Of a stretch of 64,000 bases of DNA, positions 45,100 through 57,829 are shown piece by piece. The stretch comes from Chamaelirium japonicum. Taxonomy: Eukaryota; Streptophyta; Magnoliopsida; Liliales; Melanthiaceae. The stretch spans positions 24,401,444 to 24,465,443 of the forward strand of contig OX393552.1 of the NCBI GenBank assembly GCA_947650365.1, written 5' to 3'. The notes below the pieces were generated by a model that saw only the letters and a program-made list of their open reading frames with translations, had not been told where the DNA came from and searched no databases. The first letter of the stretch is position 1, and the number at the start of each line of letters is the position of its first letter. The position numbers and the translations under genes were made by a program.

Positions 45100-46160
45100 G
45101 GAGGCTTCACCTTCAATCGAAGAGATCATTCCAATAAATATCGACAGCAAAGATCTCCCTCGGGAAACCTTCATTGGTACCGGTCTTAGCGATACAGAAG
45201 AGCGAGACATGGTATCCTTCCTTCAATCCAACATTGACGTCTTCGTCTGGTGCTTCGAAGATATGCCTGGGATCAACCCAGATGACGCGTGTCATCGACT
45301 CACGATCAAAGAAGGAGTGAAGCCAGTCAAGCAAAAGCCACGCACAATCCGACCAGAACGACAAGTTGCGGTTCAAGAGGAGATCAGTAAGCTACTCTCA
45401 ACAGGCTTCTTTCGTGAAGTAGAGTATCCTACTTGGATCTCCAATATAGTTGTTGTCCCAAAGAAGAATGGTAAGGTCAGAGTGTGCATCGACTTCACCA
45501 ACCTCAACAAGGCTTGTCCCAAGGATCCATTCCCCATGCCAAGAATAGACAGGCTCGTTGACGCCACTGCTGGCCACGAGCTTTTATCTTTCATGGATGG
45601 ATACTCTGGATATAATCAAATTCCGCTATATCCCGACGATCGAGAGAAGACATGCTTTGTGACTGACTGGGAACTTTACTGTTACAACGTAACGCCCTTC
45701 GGCCTCAAGAATGCTGGGTCTACCTATCAACGGCTTGTCACAAAAATGTTCGAAGATCAGATCGAGCGTAACGTCGAAGTTTATGTCGACGATCTCCTCA
45801 CCAAAAGTTCCAATCGTGGAAGCCACCTCTCTGATCTGGCTGAAACATTCCAAATCCTCCGGAAGTACCGCATGAAGCTCAATCCAGCTAAATGTGCATT
45901 CGGAGTTCAATCAGGCAAGTTCCTAGGCTACCTTGTGACCAGGAGAGACATCGAAGCCAACCCCGACCAAATTCGAGCTATACTCGATATGTCGTCGCCT
46001 ACCAATCGGAAGGAAGTGCAACGCCTCACTGGAAGATTAGCAGCCCTCAACCGATTCATCTCAAAGTCTTCCGACAAGTGCAAGCTACTCTTCGACAAGC
46101 TGCAGAAGGCAGATACCTCTGGGTGGAGTTCAACTTGCGAGCAAGCTTTCCAAGACGTCA
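45100..46160 (+). mobile_element. Reverse transcriptase region of the Tat element
   Basis: Motifs in order: 'HRLTIKEGVKPVKQKPR', 'WISNIVVVPKKNGKVRVCID', 'FMDGYSGYNQI', 'VTPFGLKNAGSTYQRL' and the catalytic 'VYVDDLL'. A standard Ty3/gypsy reverse transcriptase, catalytic box intact. Confidence 0.9.
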
Positions 46161-46169
46161 AGAGATATC

Positions 46170-46550
46170 TTGTACGTACGTGCTCCTATCTTAACCGCTC
46201 CACTTCCAAAAGAAGACCTCTGGCTCTATCTCGCCGTCACCGATCAAGCAATCAGTGCGGTCCTGGTCAGTAGAAGAGAAGGCGTCGAGCATCCAGTCTA
46301 TTACATCAGCCACATACTTCTCCTGGCCGAGACTCGCTACTCAAAGATGGAGAAGGTCATACTGGCTTTACTCACCGCATCGCGTCGTCTCCAACCCTAT
46401 TTTGTCTCCCACCTGATCACAGTCATCTCAGAACACCCACTCAAAGATATCCTCGACAAAGCGGGTCGAGCAGGTCGAATGACCAAATGGGTGATCGAGA
46501 TGAGTGCCCTTGGGATCCAATTCGAACCTCGCACTTCACTCAAGGGGTAG
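46170..46550 (+). mobile_element. RNase H (first) region of the Tat element
   Basis: 'LYLAVTDQAISAVLV', 'HPVYYISHILLLAETRYSKM' and 'EHPLKDIL' match the RNase H that follows reverse transcriptase in all Ty3/gypsy elements. Confidence 0.8.
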
Positions 46551-46689
46551 GCAATCGCTGATTTATTGGCTGACTTTCCAGTCGAAGACCCCATAACTTG
46601 GGAGGAAGATGTCGATATGCGCCTTGAAGATGAAGACGAACCTCCATCCGGTCTGACTGCAAAGGCCAATCCTAACCTTGAGACTCCTG

Positions 46690-47090
46690 CCGTCTCGCCA
46701 GCTCGATGGAAACTTTACACTGATGGAGCTTCGAGCACGATCAGTTCAGGAATTGGGATAGTCTTGATATCCCCCGAACTTAATCATCTTCAGAAGGCCA
46801 TTCTTCTTGGATTCAATGCCACCAACAACGAAGCCGAATACGAAGCACTCGTCTCCGGACTCGAAATGGCTGAATCCCTGTGAGTAGATCGACTCACTGT
46901 CTACAGTGACTCCCAGCTAATCATAAGACAGATCAACGGGGATTACACGACGAGAGAAGAAAGGATGCAACATTATTTGCCTCTAGTGCGACATCTTCAA
47001 CAACGCTTTGTTAACATCAAATTCATCCAAGTCTCGAGAGCAGAAAATCGAGAGGCAGATGCCTTGGCTAACGCTGCCTCGATTCTTGGA
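46690..47090 (+). mobile_element. Second, archaeal-type RNase H of the Tat element
   Basis: 'WKLYTDGASS', 'GIGIVLISPE', 'TNNEAEYEALVSGLEMA', 'VYSDSQLIIRQING' and 'ENREADALANAAS' form a complete RNase HI-like domain separate from the first. Such a dual arrangement is known for the Tat lineage. Confidence 0.9.
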
Positions 47091-47329
47091 GATTCACTCA
47101 GAGGAAGGCAAATACAAATCGATTACCAAGAAGCGCCCAAAAATACCCCCGAACAACAGATTGTCACCACTACAGAAAGATCTGAGGGTGGAAAACAACT
47201 GGCCCCCAACCTTACCACAACAAACAAACTCGAGGATTGGAGACAACCAATCTTTGACTTCTTCAAACATGGCAAGGTACCCGAAGATCCAATTCAAGTC
47301 CGAAGACTTCAAAAAAAACTGTCATGCTA

Positions 47330-48473
47330 TATTCTCCAAGAAGAAGATCTATATTTCAGATCACACAATGAGATGTTACTTAAGTGCATTGGTCCTTTGC
47401 AAGCAAAGGCAATCTTAGTTGACATCCATTCCGGGGCCTGCAGGAATCATTCAGGGGGAAGATCTCTCGAAACCAAGACAAAGCTGCAAGGTTACTACTG
47501 GCCAACAATGGTAAGAGACGCACACCAAGTGGTTCAAAGATGCGAGTCTTGCCAGCGACACGCTCGAGCCATCCATCTCCCAGCAGATAAGCTCCATCAA
47601 CTAACAAGTTCGTGGCCTTTCCATCAATGGGGGTTGGACTTCTTAGGTCCTTTCCCACCAACGCCAAGTAAAAAGAAGTATCTATTGCTGGCCACATATT
47701 ACTTCACAAAATGGGTCAAAGTAGTACCGCTCTTTCGAAAAACCGACGACGAAGTCATCAAATTCATCAGGCATAACTTCTTTTCGAGGTTTGGCACGCC
47801 CCAAGTTTTAATTGCTGACAACGGAGCTCAATTCGACTCCAACAAGTTCCAGGAGTTCTGCCTGAATAATGGAATCAAGCTTTTCTACTCGACACCAAGA
47901 TATCCACAATGCAATGGCCAAGCCGAAGCCTCCAACAGAGCTATCCTTGGTCTACTCAAGAAGAAGCTCGATAGCAAGAAAGGATTATGGGAGCAAGTTC
48001 TACCTGAAGTCTTATGGGGCTATCGGACCACTCCGAGGAGATCAACTAGGTTCTCACCTTTTCGCCTAACATACGGGTCAGAAGCAGTCCTCCCGACAGA
48101 AAACATATCAAGTACTTTGAAAACCAGAGCAATCGAAGAAGGGGTTAATGAAGAGCTTCGAGTCCATGACCTTGATTTCTCTGAAGAATTACGAGACCAA
48201 GCAACCATTCGTGTTGCCGAGTATCAACAGAGAATCAAGCGAGCCTACGATCGAAAGGTTAGCAGGAGACAGCTCCCAATTGGCAGCCTAGTCCTCAGAG
48301 CAGTTTTCTACAACACAAAAGAACACAGCGGCGGAAAACTAGCTCCCAACTGGGAAGGCCCCTACATCGTCGAATCAATAGGAGGCAAAGGATCTTATCG
48401 ACTGATATCGCCAGAAGGAGATAGACTACCACGAGCTTGGAATGCTAGACATCTCAAAATGTTTTATCCGTGA
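47330..48473 (+). mobile_element. Integrase region of the Tat element
   Basis: The zinc-binding part includes 'HSGACRNHSGGRSL' and 'CESCQRHA'. The catalytic core shows 'GLDFLGPFP', 'LIADNGAQFDS' and 'NGQAEASNRAILGLLKKK'. The C-terminal GPY/F-type motif is 'NWEGPYIVESI'. Ends ARHLKMFYP. Confidence 0.9.
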
Positions 48474-48589
48474 TGTAAACTTCACTCTGAATAAAGATCA
48501 TTTTCAAATGTTTATCTTGTCAACTCAAGTTCTGAAGCAGTTTCAAGTCATCTACATTCAAGTTCTAAGTCATCTACATTCGAATTACC

Positions 48590-48930
48590 AGGTCGTTTAA
48601 CAAGTTTGGGTGCTTGAGTTGCGACTCAACCCCTTACAGGCAGATGTTAAACGGTTTCGGGTTGTAAAACAAAACAACCTTCAAGTCACTCGGGCAATTT
48701 AATAAGTTTGGGAGCTCGTGTTGCGACATGACCCCTTACATACAAATGTTAAATAACCTTCAATTACTAGATCGTTTAACAAGTTTGGCTGCTTGAGTTG
48801 CAACTCAACCCCTTACGAGCAAATGTTAAGCGATTTCAAGTTACAACACAATGTAACCTTCACTTATCAAATTACTTAACAAGTTTGGATGATCAAGTCG
48901 CGACTTTACCCCTTACTGTCAAGTATTAAG
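48590..48930. repeat. Short tandem repeat after integrase, ~100-110-bp unit
   Basis: 'taacaagtttgggtgcttga' with 'gttgcgactcaaccccttac' recurs about four times. Unlike the array at 52380 it is not GATC-rich. Confidence 0.75.
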
Positions 48931-49106
48931 TATATTCAAGGGTTCCATCCAGAACGCAAACATTCAAATATTTCAACACAAGTCACATTCAATTTCGAAC
49001 ACCAAAAAGAAGTCTTTATTTCTCAAAAATTTCAGAGTACAAAAATGAGCTTTTACATGTGATGAGCTTACATATACAAAAGCAAAAGAGAAAAAGATAG
49101 AATACA

Positions 49107-51957
49107 TCAAGGTTTTGCCATACTGGGAGCACGCGACCTCTCTCCTTCAGATCCACCGCGAGCCTTGCTTGCAGCAGATGCCTTTAAAGACTGGACACCG
49201 CCAGTGTGAACCCTGAGGGCTTCTACCGCTTTCTCTGCCGTAGACCTGAAGCTCTCGCATTCAGCGCGTGTCTCTTCAAGCTCCTTCGTGAAGGCCACCT
49301 CTTTGGCACCGAGCGCAGCGTCCTTGGCATCAAGTTGAGCCTTCAACTCCTTTATTTCAACGGCGCGGTCATGGGCCAAAGTCTGTATTTTGAAGAATCG
49401 ATTATTCAACTCTTCTAGCTCGTGACCCCGAGCCACGTAGTTCTCGAGCCACCTCTTGTTCTCGATCTTCTCCTTGCGGAGAGCTTCTTTCTTCACGGAG
49501 AGGGCTTCTTTTCTAGCAATCAGGAGTTCCTTCAACTTCTCCTTCTCCTCGTTCGCGGCCTCCAGTTCGGTCGTCAAACGAGATACTTCGGCTGAAGCCC
49601 CTCGTTCTCCGACCCTCCTGAAGAGCCTCGTAGCAAGCTTCAAGACAGCTGAGTTCTACAAACAAATAAGAAGAGTTAGAAACATTTCAGAGAGTACAAC
49701 TCCTATACCAAGTCATACTGATGCACTTACCACAACTTTCAGCCTATCGTAGGCTTTTTCAATGGTAGCGTCCGGAAGATTACAGAGCTTCCGGATCACC
49801 GCCGTTGGGTGATTGATATCAACCTTACCCAAGTCTCAAAGCAGCTGAGCGGGGCCAGCATGAGCATCTACAACCAATACAACAATTCAAACAGTTAGAA
49901 TATTTCAAACATCAAAAGCAGAACAGTCAAGAAGAAGTAAACAGAGCATACCTGTGACCTCGACTCGAGCAGCCTCGGCCTTACCCTTCCCCCGGTCGGA
50001 GCTCTTACCCCTGGGGGTCGACCTCTCCTTGACGGGGGAGGCCTCTGGCGGAGTTTGAGGAGTCCCTGCCTCATTGCGACTCCCTCCCTCTTTTTGCAAG
50101 GGAGAAGGAACATCGCGCATAGGAGTTATCTCCCCTTCTTCCGGGCGTTCAGCAGACTGCTGAAGCCTGGCCATGAGGGTGGCCGCTTCTTTCGCCACTT
50201 GGGCTGCTGAAAGACGGGCAGCAGAGGGAGGTTGCTCAACCTCCACCCCGCCGCTCGTCGAAGCGCCCTCCAGACAAGGAACACTTGGGGGTAATTGGTT
50301 GAGGGGAGTGGGGTTGCTTGCAACCACGTCACTCCCCGAGTATCGGATCCTGATGCGCGTTGAGCGCTTCAGCTCCTCGAAATGATAGGTGGGCAACACC
50401 TTCTGGCCGTCGCCCACCGTATCCATCACCTCTTCCATGCGACGGGCCTTAGCCTCGTCGATGGGTATGGGTTGCGACTCCTCTTCGCCCCCACCATTGC
50501 CTCTTCCTTCACCACCTCCACTTCCTTCACCACCTCCATCTCCATCTCCGCCTCCTTCGCCGCCATTGCCTCCTTCATCGCCATCATCCCCGCCATCGTC
50601 GCCATCATCATCATCATCATCGTCATCGTCATCATCGTCTCCACCTTCACCATCATCTCCATCACCTCCATCCTCGTCGTCGTCATCATCGTCTTCTTCT
50701 TCTTCTTTCTTTTCTTCTTCTTCTTCTTCCTTTTTCTCTTCTTATTCCTTCTTTTCCTCCTCCTTGAGGACCCTCCTCTTCTTCACTTGACCCCTACGGG
50801 TCATCACCAGCTTCTCCTCCGTTGGTAGACGGCGCCTTGCCCCGTAGGCCTTCTTCTCGACCCGGACTTTTCTAATTATCTTGCCCAATTGAGGATCCTT
50901 CTCGTAATTGGAATACAAGACTTCGTTGTCTTCGTACCGGCCTACAGTCGGTGGAGGAGATTGGCGTTGCCATGCCGGACCGGGCAGTTCGAGAACTGCT
51001 TCCACGATCGCATACCGCAGGTCAACTCCAAGAAGAGATTGTCGAGGGCCCCGACCCGCTCCGACGACCATGCGAAGGCTCCTCCCGCGCAGTATATGTC
51101 GACCTCTTTGTGTACCTGAGAACAAGGAGTCTCAGGCACAGAGAGAGGGGTCCACGCCCCGGAGACGGAGATAGGCCAATCGGTGTAGAGCTTGTCAGAG
51201 GGGACGGTGTCGATGATCGGGCGAAGGATAGAGACACCGATTAAGTTGAAGAATGGGCTATCCTTCCTCGAGGTCCACTTGTAGTGGTAGAAGAAGTAGC
51301 CTAACTCGATTCTGGCCTCCTCGCCTTCGGGGATGCTGGAGTAGCAAGCCCTGAGCTCAACCTGGAAGTCGGACTCCACCCTATAGAAGGCGTAGATAAT
51401 CCTCCACGTATTCCTAGATATCTGCCCGGGCAGAGCCCCGAGGTGTTCAGCAGCCTCGTAGCAAACGACAGCAGTGGGAGGCACAGTCCGCAGTTCAACT
51501 GGCCGATGGTGACAACCGTCCCCATCACTTGCTCCTTGCTAGCGATCGCGGTGAAGACCGTCCGCTTGTCGATCCCGAAAGCGGATTGAACTCCTGAGAG
51601 TGCCGGTCAGTTCTTCCCCTCTGTGAAGCAGGCGAGCAGCTTCTACCACTTAGCCCTCTTCACGTCAGTGAGCTTGCCACCAGTGTTGAATTTGTACTCG
51701 GGCTCCTTCGACAACGGCATGAGGGGCCCCAAGACAAAGCTTGCCTTTGGGATATGCTCCGGCCTTGAAGGCGCAGAAGCAAACCCCACACCCTGGTGCC
51801 TCATTCCCAGCACACCAAGGGCGGCTTTACCCTTGCCTCGACCTTTCTGAACAGGCGACACCTGAGCCCTCTCTTTCCCTTTCCTCTTTGACGGGACCAC
51901 ATTCATCTTCTTCACGCTGCCGGATGATGCCATTTCAAACTGATCGGGAAAAAGCAA
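49107..51957 (-). mobile_element. Antisense extra ORF region of the Tat element
   Basis: Several sizeable minus-strand frames lie between integrase and the repeat array. In the antisense direction they give a basic start (MASSGSVKKMNVVPSKRKGK), a globular part with 'RIELGYFFYHYKWTSRKDSP' and 'IDTVPSDKLYTDWPI', an acidic D/E/G-rich stretch (about 50430-50780), and a long coiled coil ending 'GERSRAPSMAKP'. Antisense extra ORFs, some spliced, are known in Tat elements such as Grande. Their role is unsettled, and whether this copy was expressed or spliced cannot be told. Confidence 0.65.
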
Positions 51958-52379
51958 GGAACAGAAAACTCGGGAGCAAAAGTTCTGGACTTCGAAAAAT
52001 TTCTGAAAGCGTGAGGCGAAAATGAACTCCAGAAGAAGCTTATAAACCTCGGAGGAACTGGCATGAAAACCGAAAAGACACGTGGCATCACCAGGTCAAA
52101 TCCTGTGTTTTTAGAAGGGACACATGGCGTCAATCCGAATCAAGCGCTCTTCCAGGCGAACAGTCGCAACCAGACGAAATGTCGAACCAGATGAACCACC
52201 GGTCCAGTCGAACCGTCGGTCTAGGCGAACCGCCAGTTCAGGAGAAACACCGGTCCATGTGTGAACCACCGGCTCGAGCAAAACAATTGTCCTCAATCGC
52301 CGTTCGAAGACTTTACCCGCTCGACAGGCAGACGATCGGGTAATTTTCCAAAGGATCGGGCAGAAAACAGGCTCTTTTG

Positions 52380-53860
52380 CCCGATTGCCTCGACCTCGAT
52401 CGGTTGAATTTAACCGATCGGCCAAACTTGACCGATTGGTCAAGTTCAACTGATCGATCAAATATTTACTGGATCGGGTGAAAAACTTAGGTTTTTCCCC
52501 GATCGCATCGACCTCGACCGGTTGAATTTAACCGATCGGTCATACTTGACCGATCGGTCAAGTTCAACCAATCGGTCAAATTTCTACTGGATCGGGCTAA
52601 AAACTTAGGTTTTTGCCCATTACCTCGACCTCGATCGGTTGAATTTAATCGATCGGCCAAACTTGACCGATCGGTCAAGTTCAACTGATTGGTCAAATTT
52701 CTACTGGATCAGGCGAAAAACTTAGGTTTTTGCCCGATTGCCTCGACCTCGACCGGTTGAATTTAACCGATCGGCCAAATTTGATCGATCGATCAAGTTC
52801 AACCGATCGATCAAATTTCTATTGGATCGGGCAAAAAACTTAGGTTTTTGCCCGATCGCCTCGACCTCGACCGGTTGAAATTAACCGATCGGTCAAACTT
52901 GATCGATCGGTCAAGTTCAACCGATCGGTCAAATTTCTACTGGATCGGGCAAAAAACTTAGGTTTTTACCCGATCATCTCGACCTCGATCGGTTAAATTT
53001 AACCGATCGGTCAAGTTCAACCGATCGGTCAAATTTCTACTGGATCGGGCAAAAAACTTAGGTTTTTGCCCGATCGCCTCGACCTTGACTGGTTGAATTT
53101 AACCGATCGGCCAAACTTGACCGATCGGTCAAGTTCAACCGATCGGTCAAATTTCTACTGGATCGGGCGAAAAACTTAGGTTTTTACCCGATCACCTCGA
53201 CCTCGACCGGTTAAATTTAACCGATCGGCCAAACTTGATCGATCGGTCAAGTTCAACCGATCGATCAAGTTCAACCGATCGATCAAATTTCTACTGGATC
53301 GGGCGAAAAACTTAGGTTTTTGCTCGATCGCCTCGACTTTGACCGGTTGAATTTAACCGATCGGCCAAACTTGACCGATCGGTCAAGTTCAACCGATCGG
53401 TTAAATTTCTACTAGATCGGGCGAAAAACTTAGGTTTTTACCCGATCACCTCGACCTCGACCGGTTAAATTTAACCGATCGGTCAAGTTCAATCGATCGG
53501 TCAAATTTCTACTGGATCGGGCGAAAAACTTAGGTTTTTGCCCGATCGCCTCGACCTCGACCGGTTGAATTTAACCGATCGGCCAAACTTGACCGATCGG
53601 TCAAGTTCAACCGATCGGTCAAATTTCTACTGGATCGGGTGAAAAACTTAGGTTTTTTGCCCGATCACCTCGACCTCGACCGGTTGAAATTAACCGATCG
53701 GCCAAACTTGACCGATCAGTCAAGTTCAACCGATCGGTCAAATTTCTACTGAATCGGGAAGAAAACCTAGGTTTTTGACCGATCACCTCGACCACCACCG
53801 GTTGAATTTAACCGATCGGTCAACTTTGACCGATCAGTCCTTCAGCACCTATGCTTAACG
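52380..53860. repeat. GATC-rich tandem array, ~118-bp unit, about 12 copies
   Basis: Each unit holds 'ctcgacctcgaccggttgaa', 'ttaaccgatcggtcaa', 'tttctactggatcgggc' and 'gaaaaacttaggtttttgcc'. Copies are about 90-95% alike, and one or two lack a ~35-bp block. CGATCG and ACCGATCGGT palindromes recur many times per copy. Confidence 0.9.
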
Positions 53861-53935
53861 AATTTTTTGTACTCGTGACAGGGGGTTGTTAGTTTTGCAC
53901 CAAGAATCCAAGCCAGCCAGAAGGATCCCTAGCTA

Positions 53936-53951
53936 ACTTGGAGGGGGTAAC
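53936..53951 (+). other. Polypurine tract of the Tat element
   Basis: 'acttggagggggtaac' directly precedes the 3' LTR start TGTGGG. Confidence 0.8.
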
Positions 53952-54673
53952 TGTGGGTGCAAATTTTGGTAAGCAGTCTATGAACCGTTGGACCCACTGG
54001 CACTGCCTAGTGGGCCCACAAAGACTACCGTGGGACCCACCGGCCCTGCCTGGTGGGCCCACAGAGACTACCGCGGGATCCACCGGCCCTGCATGGTGGG
54101 CCCACAGAGACTACCGCGGGACCCACCGGCTTTGCCTGGTGGGCCCACAGAGACTACCGCGGGACCCCCCAGCCTTGCTTGTGGAATCCCCCGGATACGG
54201 CATCAGAAACCGCCATTTACCTCCAGATTTCCTCCCAGGAAATCCTATAAATAACAGAGCCTTCAAATGTAAAAAGATGGAGATCCAGAAAAAAAATCTC
54301 GAAAACAGAGCTCTGGAATTCAAGCTTTCAACCCTCCAACTCTCCTCGATCTTCTTCTTGTCTCTGAAGAGATCGGAGACACTTCAGTGATACTCGGCCT
54401 GTCGAGGTCACTTCGAGCAAAGTGATAGTGAATTCGGGTTGCTCCCTATAGCACGGAGACGTACGCTTCGGCTGAACTCCGAGATCACATCTCGTGTCAA
54501 CGTTCTCTTTGATTGCATACCCAAGACGCTAACTCAAAGTGACCGCAAAGTGATCAAAACTTCAACCTTCAAACCTACCTTCCAACCAACGGATCGACCA
54601 ACGATCTCCGACTCAACATCAATTGACTGATGAGGTGAAGTCTTCGGATCGGTACGAAGATTTTTCCCCCACA
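53952..54673 (+). repeat. 3' LTR of the Tat element
   Basis: 722 bp, matching 41699-42418, with the same 43-bp repeats and a TATAAATA at 54246-54253. Followed by the target duplicate AGCCT. Confidence 0.95.
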
Positions 54674-54678
54674 AGCCT

Positions 54679-55693
54679 TGTGAATATTCTAATTTTTTAG
54701 GGGGTAGACTAACCGTAAAGTTCATATGTGTGTGTTTTCTTTTTCAAAAGTTGAGATAAAACATGGGTCTATGAGAAAGGTGAGGTTTCAAATACAATAT
54801 AGATGAGGGAAATCTCCAAATAATAGTATTATTATTTGCACCCCACCAATCGACTAGGGAACCCAACTTTTTTTAAAAAAAATTAAAAAATTAAAAATAG
54901 TGGTTGTGTCCTCCAGACCTCCCAGTCCTTTGATAAGGGCATCATTGCCGGCATTGTCAGTCCCATACACCCCACCCTAGCCTCTGTTGTTGCTAGTCCC
55001 CTTCCCCTCTTTCTTTCTTTATCTTCTACCTCTTTTCTCCTCCCGCCTTTCTCCATGTTCCTCACCAAATCCCTAACCCCGCTGGAGCCTTGTCAGTTGA
55101 AAAAATCAGTTGACATGGTATGAAACTATTCTATCCACCGAACAGTTCCACACCATGACAATGACTATCATGTGACATTTATTGTGGGTTGCAACCAGCC
55201 GGCATGGTGTGGAACTATCCACCAAACAATTCCACACCAACCAGAGCTAGGGTTCGTACGGAGGAAGGAGGAATAAGAAGAAGAGAGAGGAGGGGGGGGG
55301 GGGGGGAGGAGGAGGAGGACTAGGAAGGAGGAGAGGTGGAAGAAGAAGAAGAGAGGAAGGCAGATGTGACCATGACAAATCGGAGCGGGGAGGAGGTGGA
55401 AGGGAGAAAGAGGGGGGAGGAAGCAAGGAAGAGCATGGATTGAAATTTTCGATCGAAATGATGAAATTTTGGTTAAAAAACAAATGAAAGGCAAGTGCGA
55501 AATCTAAAAGCCTATATTTTTCATTCGATTTTAGTGCATTTCGATCAAATTTTGGTGTATTTCGGATGCTGACCAATAGCAATGGAGCTAGTCCGTCAAC
55601 CAGAGCTTGAGGGTCAACGGATGATGATGACCTAGACAGATGAGATGACATTAGCTGGATGAACGAAGAAGATTAAATTTGACTTTGTGATGC
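54679..55693. other. Intergenic DNA without a recognised gene
   Basis: AT-rich flank, then a purine-rich stretch (55250-55430) with a G run. A 27-bp phrase around 'ggtgtggaactatcc' appears more than once near 55110-55230. No exon seen. Confidence 0.5.
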
Positions 55694-55864
<171 letters not shown>

Positions 55865-56289
55865 TAGGATTTTCTCTAATATGTGTTTGATGTGTTTTTT
55901 CTACAATTCATTTAAATATGTATATATAATTATAAAAAACTTATATTTGATTTTTTAAAATAATTTTGAAGAAATTTTTTTTTTTTGGTCATTTTGAAAT
56001 CTTTCCACAATTTTGATCGAAATCTTAAAATTTCGGTCTGAACTGAAACCAAACATGAAATGCAAATCTCAAACATTGAGGAAGAGGCGGGCAACATGAG
56101 CATGAATGAGCATAGGAGAAAAAAGGAGGGGTCCACATCAAATGGGTGCCTCTATCAAACTATAAATGTGGGGATATGGGTGCCCGTATTAATTTTGGGG
56201 ATGTATGATTTGTTGGGTGCAAATAACTACACCCTAAAATTAAACCAGCCCCCGTCTGGCCCGCGATTATTGTTGAGGTTCATTGCTCC

Positions 56290-56535
56290 GCGGTAGCAAG
56301 TTATCCCCTGGATTCAGGTGACCACCTCCCCCTCTCTCATTACAAAAGGCGAACCCCCACCTCCGTCGTCCTCCCTTCATCAGCTCTCACTCCGGTTCGA
56401 TCCCTTTCTTCGTTCCTGTTTGTCCTCGTCCCCGGATCGGAGCTCTGGAGCCGTGATCTCCCGTGGTGATCTCGCCATCTCCAGCCGCTTAATCTCTTCG
56501 AGCTTACTCCTCCCAAGATGAACAATCTCCTGACG
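56290..56535 (+). CDS. Possible first exon of a syntaxin (SYP13-like) gene
   Basis: A pyrimidine-rich leader, typical of a plant 5' UTR, runs into ATG at 56518 and six codons, MNNLLT, before a splice donor 'acg|gtactg' at 56536. Plant SYP132-type syntaxins begin MN(N/D)LL followed by an early intron, and they mediate vesicle fusion at the plasma membrane. Only six residues support this. No second exon (expected to begin near DSFELP) was found to 64000, so the first intron would exceed 7 kb and contain the copia element. Treat as a candidate. Confidence 0.3.
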
Positions 56536-56932
56536 GTACTGTCTATCCTGACGAATTCCTGTTTTCTCGCTGATTTATTTGCTGAATCCTGTAAAATTTG
56601 CTTCTTTTTGATCCTATGCTGCGTGAATTACTCGAGAACCGAGCAGATCGAGGCTCGTTCTTGCTGTTCTGCGAGTATTAGATCGGAGTATGGTGAATAA
56701 ATTGGATTAGGGTTGTGTTTGGAATCGATATAGAACGATTGGAGAACCTATGTTGGATCAAATGGCGATGCTAACTCCATCAGGATGCGAATGAATCGCG
56801 TCATTCTTCGTATTTTGTAGATGAGTCTATTTGATGCTTTTAACACCCCACTGTTCTTTCAAATTCCCAATGCTAATACTTCAGCTGGATCATTGGGTTA
56901 GGTCTCTCAACTCAACCATGTTTTATTTTTTG

Positions 56933-57216
56933 GGTAAATTACACTTTGGCCCCCCTGAAGTTTAGCCCATAATCACTTAACCCCCCTATAGGTAATAAAC
57001 TACATTTTACCCCCTTCAATTCAGTTTTGATTAGCTAGCAATTACCAAAATAGGAAATTTAATAGTTGAGAAAAGGGGGTATTGTGCTAATATTTAAAAC
57101 TATAGGGACCGATTTGGAACAAAATAAACTTCAGGGGGGATGAATTGATTTTGGGCTAAAATTCATGGGGGTTAAGTGATTTTGGGCTAACCGTCCGGGG
57201 GTAAAGTTTAATTCAT
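56933..57216. mobile_element. Foldback MITE, GGTAAATTACACTTTG arms
   Basis: Left 'gtttagcccataatcactta' pairs with right 'taagtgattttgggctaacc', and the ends 'ggtaaattacactttggccc' and 'gggggtaaagtttaattcat' are roughly inverted. Starts with the same GGTAAATTA as the element at 40253. Confidence 0.6.
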
Positions 57217-57829
57217 TGTCTCTGTATGCCCATGCAAAGAAGCCCTCTTTATTATGCACCTTTATGCACAAATTGATGATTCTGAATTTGTTAATTTTTT
57301 GTGGAAGTGTTCTCTATAATAAGATGACCATCCTCATAAAAAATCGATAAGTTTCAAAACCTCTAAGCACATCAAATATGCTTTCCAAATTAATGGTTGA
57401 AATGGATTGCCGATAAAGCTTCTAATATTTTGATGTGCTTAAAGGTTTTAGAATGTGCTGATTTTTGTGGGCACGCTATAACCCTCCTCAAAAATCAGCA
57501 AATTTTGAAACCTATAGGCACATCAAATGTTTAGAAGTTATATCGTCCATCCATTTACCATTCATTTGAAGAGCATATTTGAGACACTTCGAGGTTTTGA
57601 AAGTTGCCAAATTTTTCTGAGGATGATCTCCTTGAGTTTGACAACACATCCACAAAAAATTAACAAATTTGAAAACCTCTATATATAATATATAGAGGAG
57701 CTTATAAAGAGGGCTTCTTTGTATAAGCATATAAAGTCATGTTCCTCTCTCTCTCTCTCTCTCTCTCTCTAGTGCCAGTGGTACCCTCTCTTGTGCATAT
57801 CCACAGCTAGGAGCAGAGTCTGTGAAGGA
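57217..57829. repeat. Intergenic or intronic DNA with short repeats
   Basis: 'aaaacctctaagcacatcaa' and 'gtttaaaacctataggcaca'-like phrases recur in both orientations between 57350 and 57680. A (CT)n run lies at 57744-57771. No exon seen. Confidence 0.4.

Larger units (their letters stand above)
41699..54673 (+). mobile_element. Full-length Ty3/gypsy element, Tat lineage
   Basis: 12,975 bp bounded by LTRs of 720 and 722 bp and the exact 5-bp duplication AGCCT (41694-41698 and 54674-54678). Domain order is gag, protease, reverse transcriptase, RNase H, a second archaeal-type RNase H, integrase, then a 5.5 kb 3' region with antisense ORFs and a tandem array. Dual RNase H and a long 3' region with an extra ORF mark the Tat lineage (Retand, RIRE2, Grande). 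The LTRs are about 95% identical by eye, which suggests roughly two million years at a grass-like rate. Full length but broken, with about five interruptions in gag-pol. Confidence 0.95.

Noticed and set aside
55247-55651. Minus-strand frame with proline and serine runs
   Set aside because: Derived from a purine-rich low-complexity stretch, with no domain or splice context.
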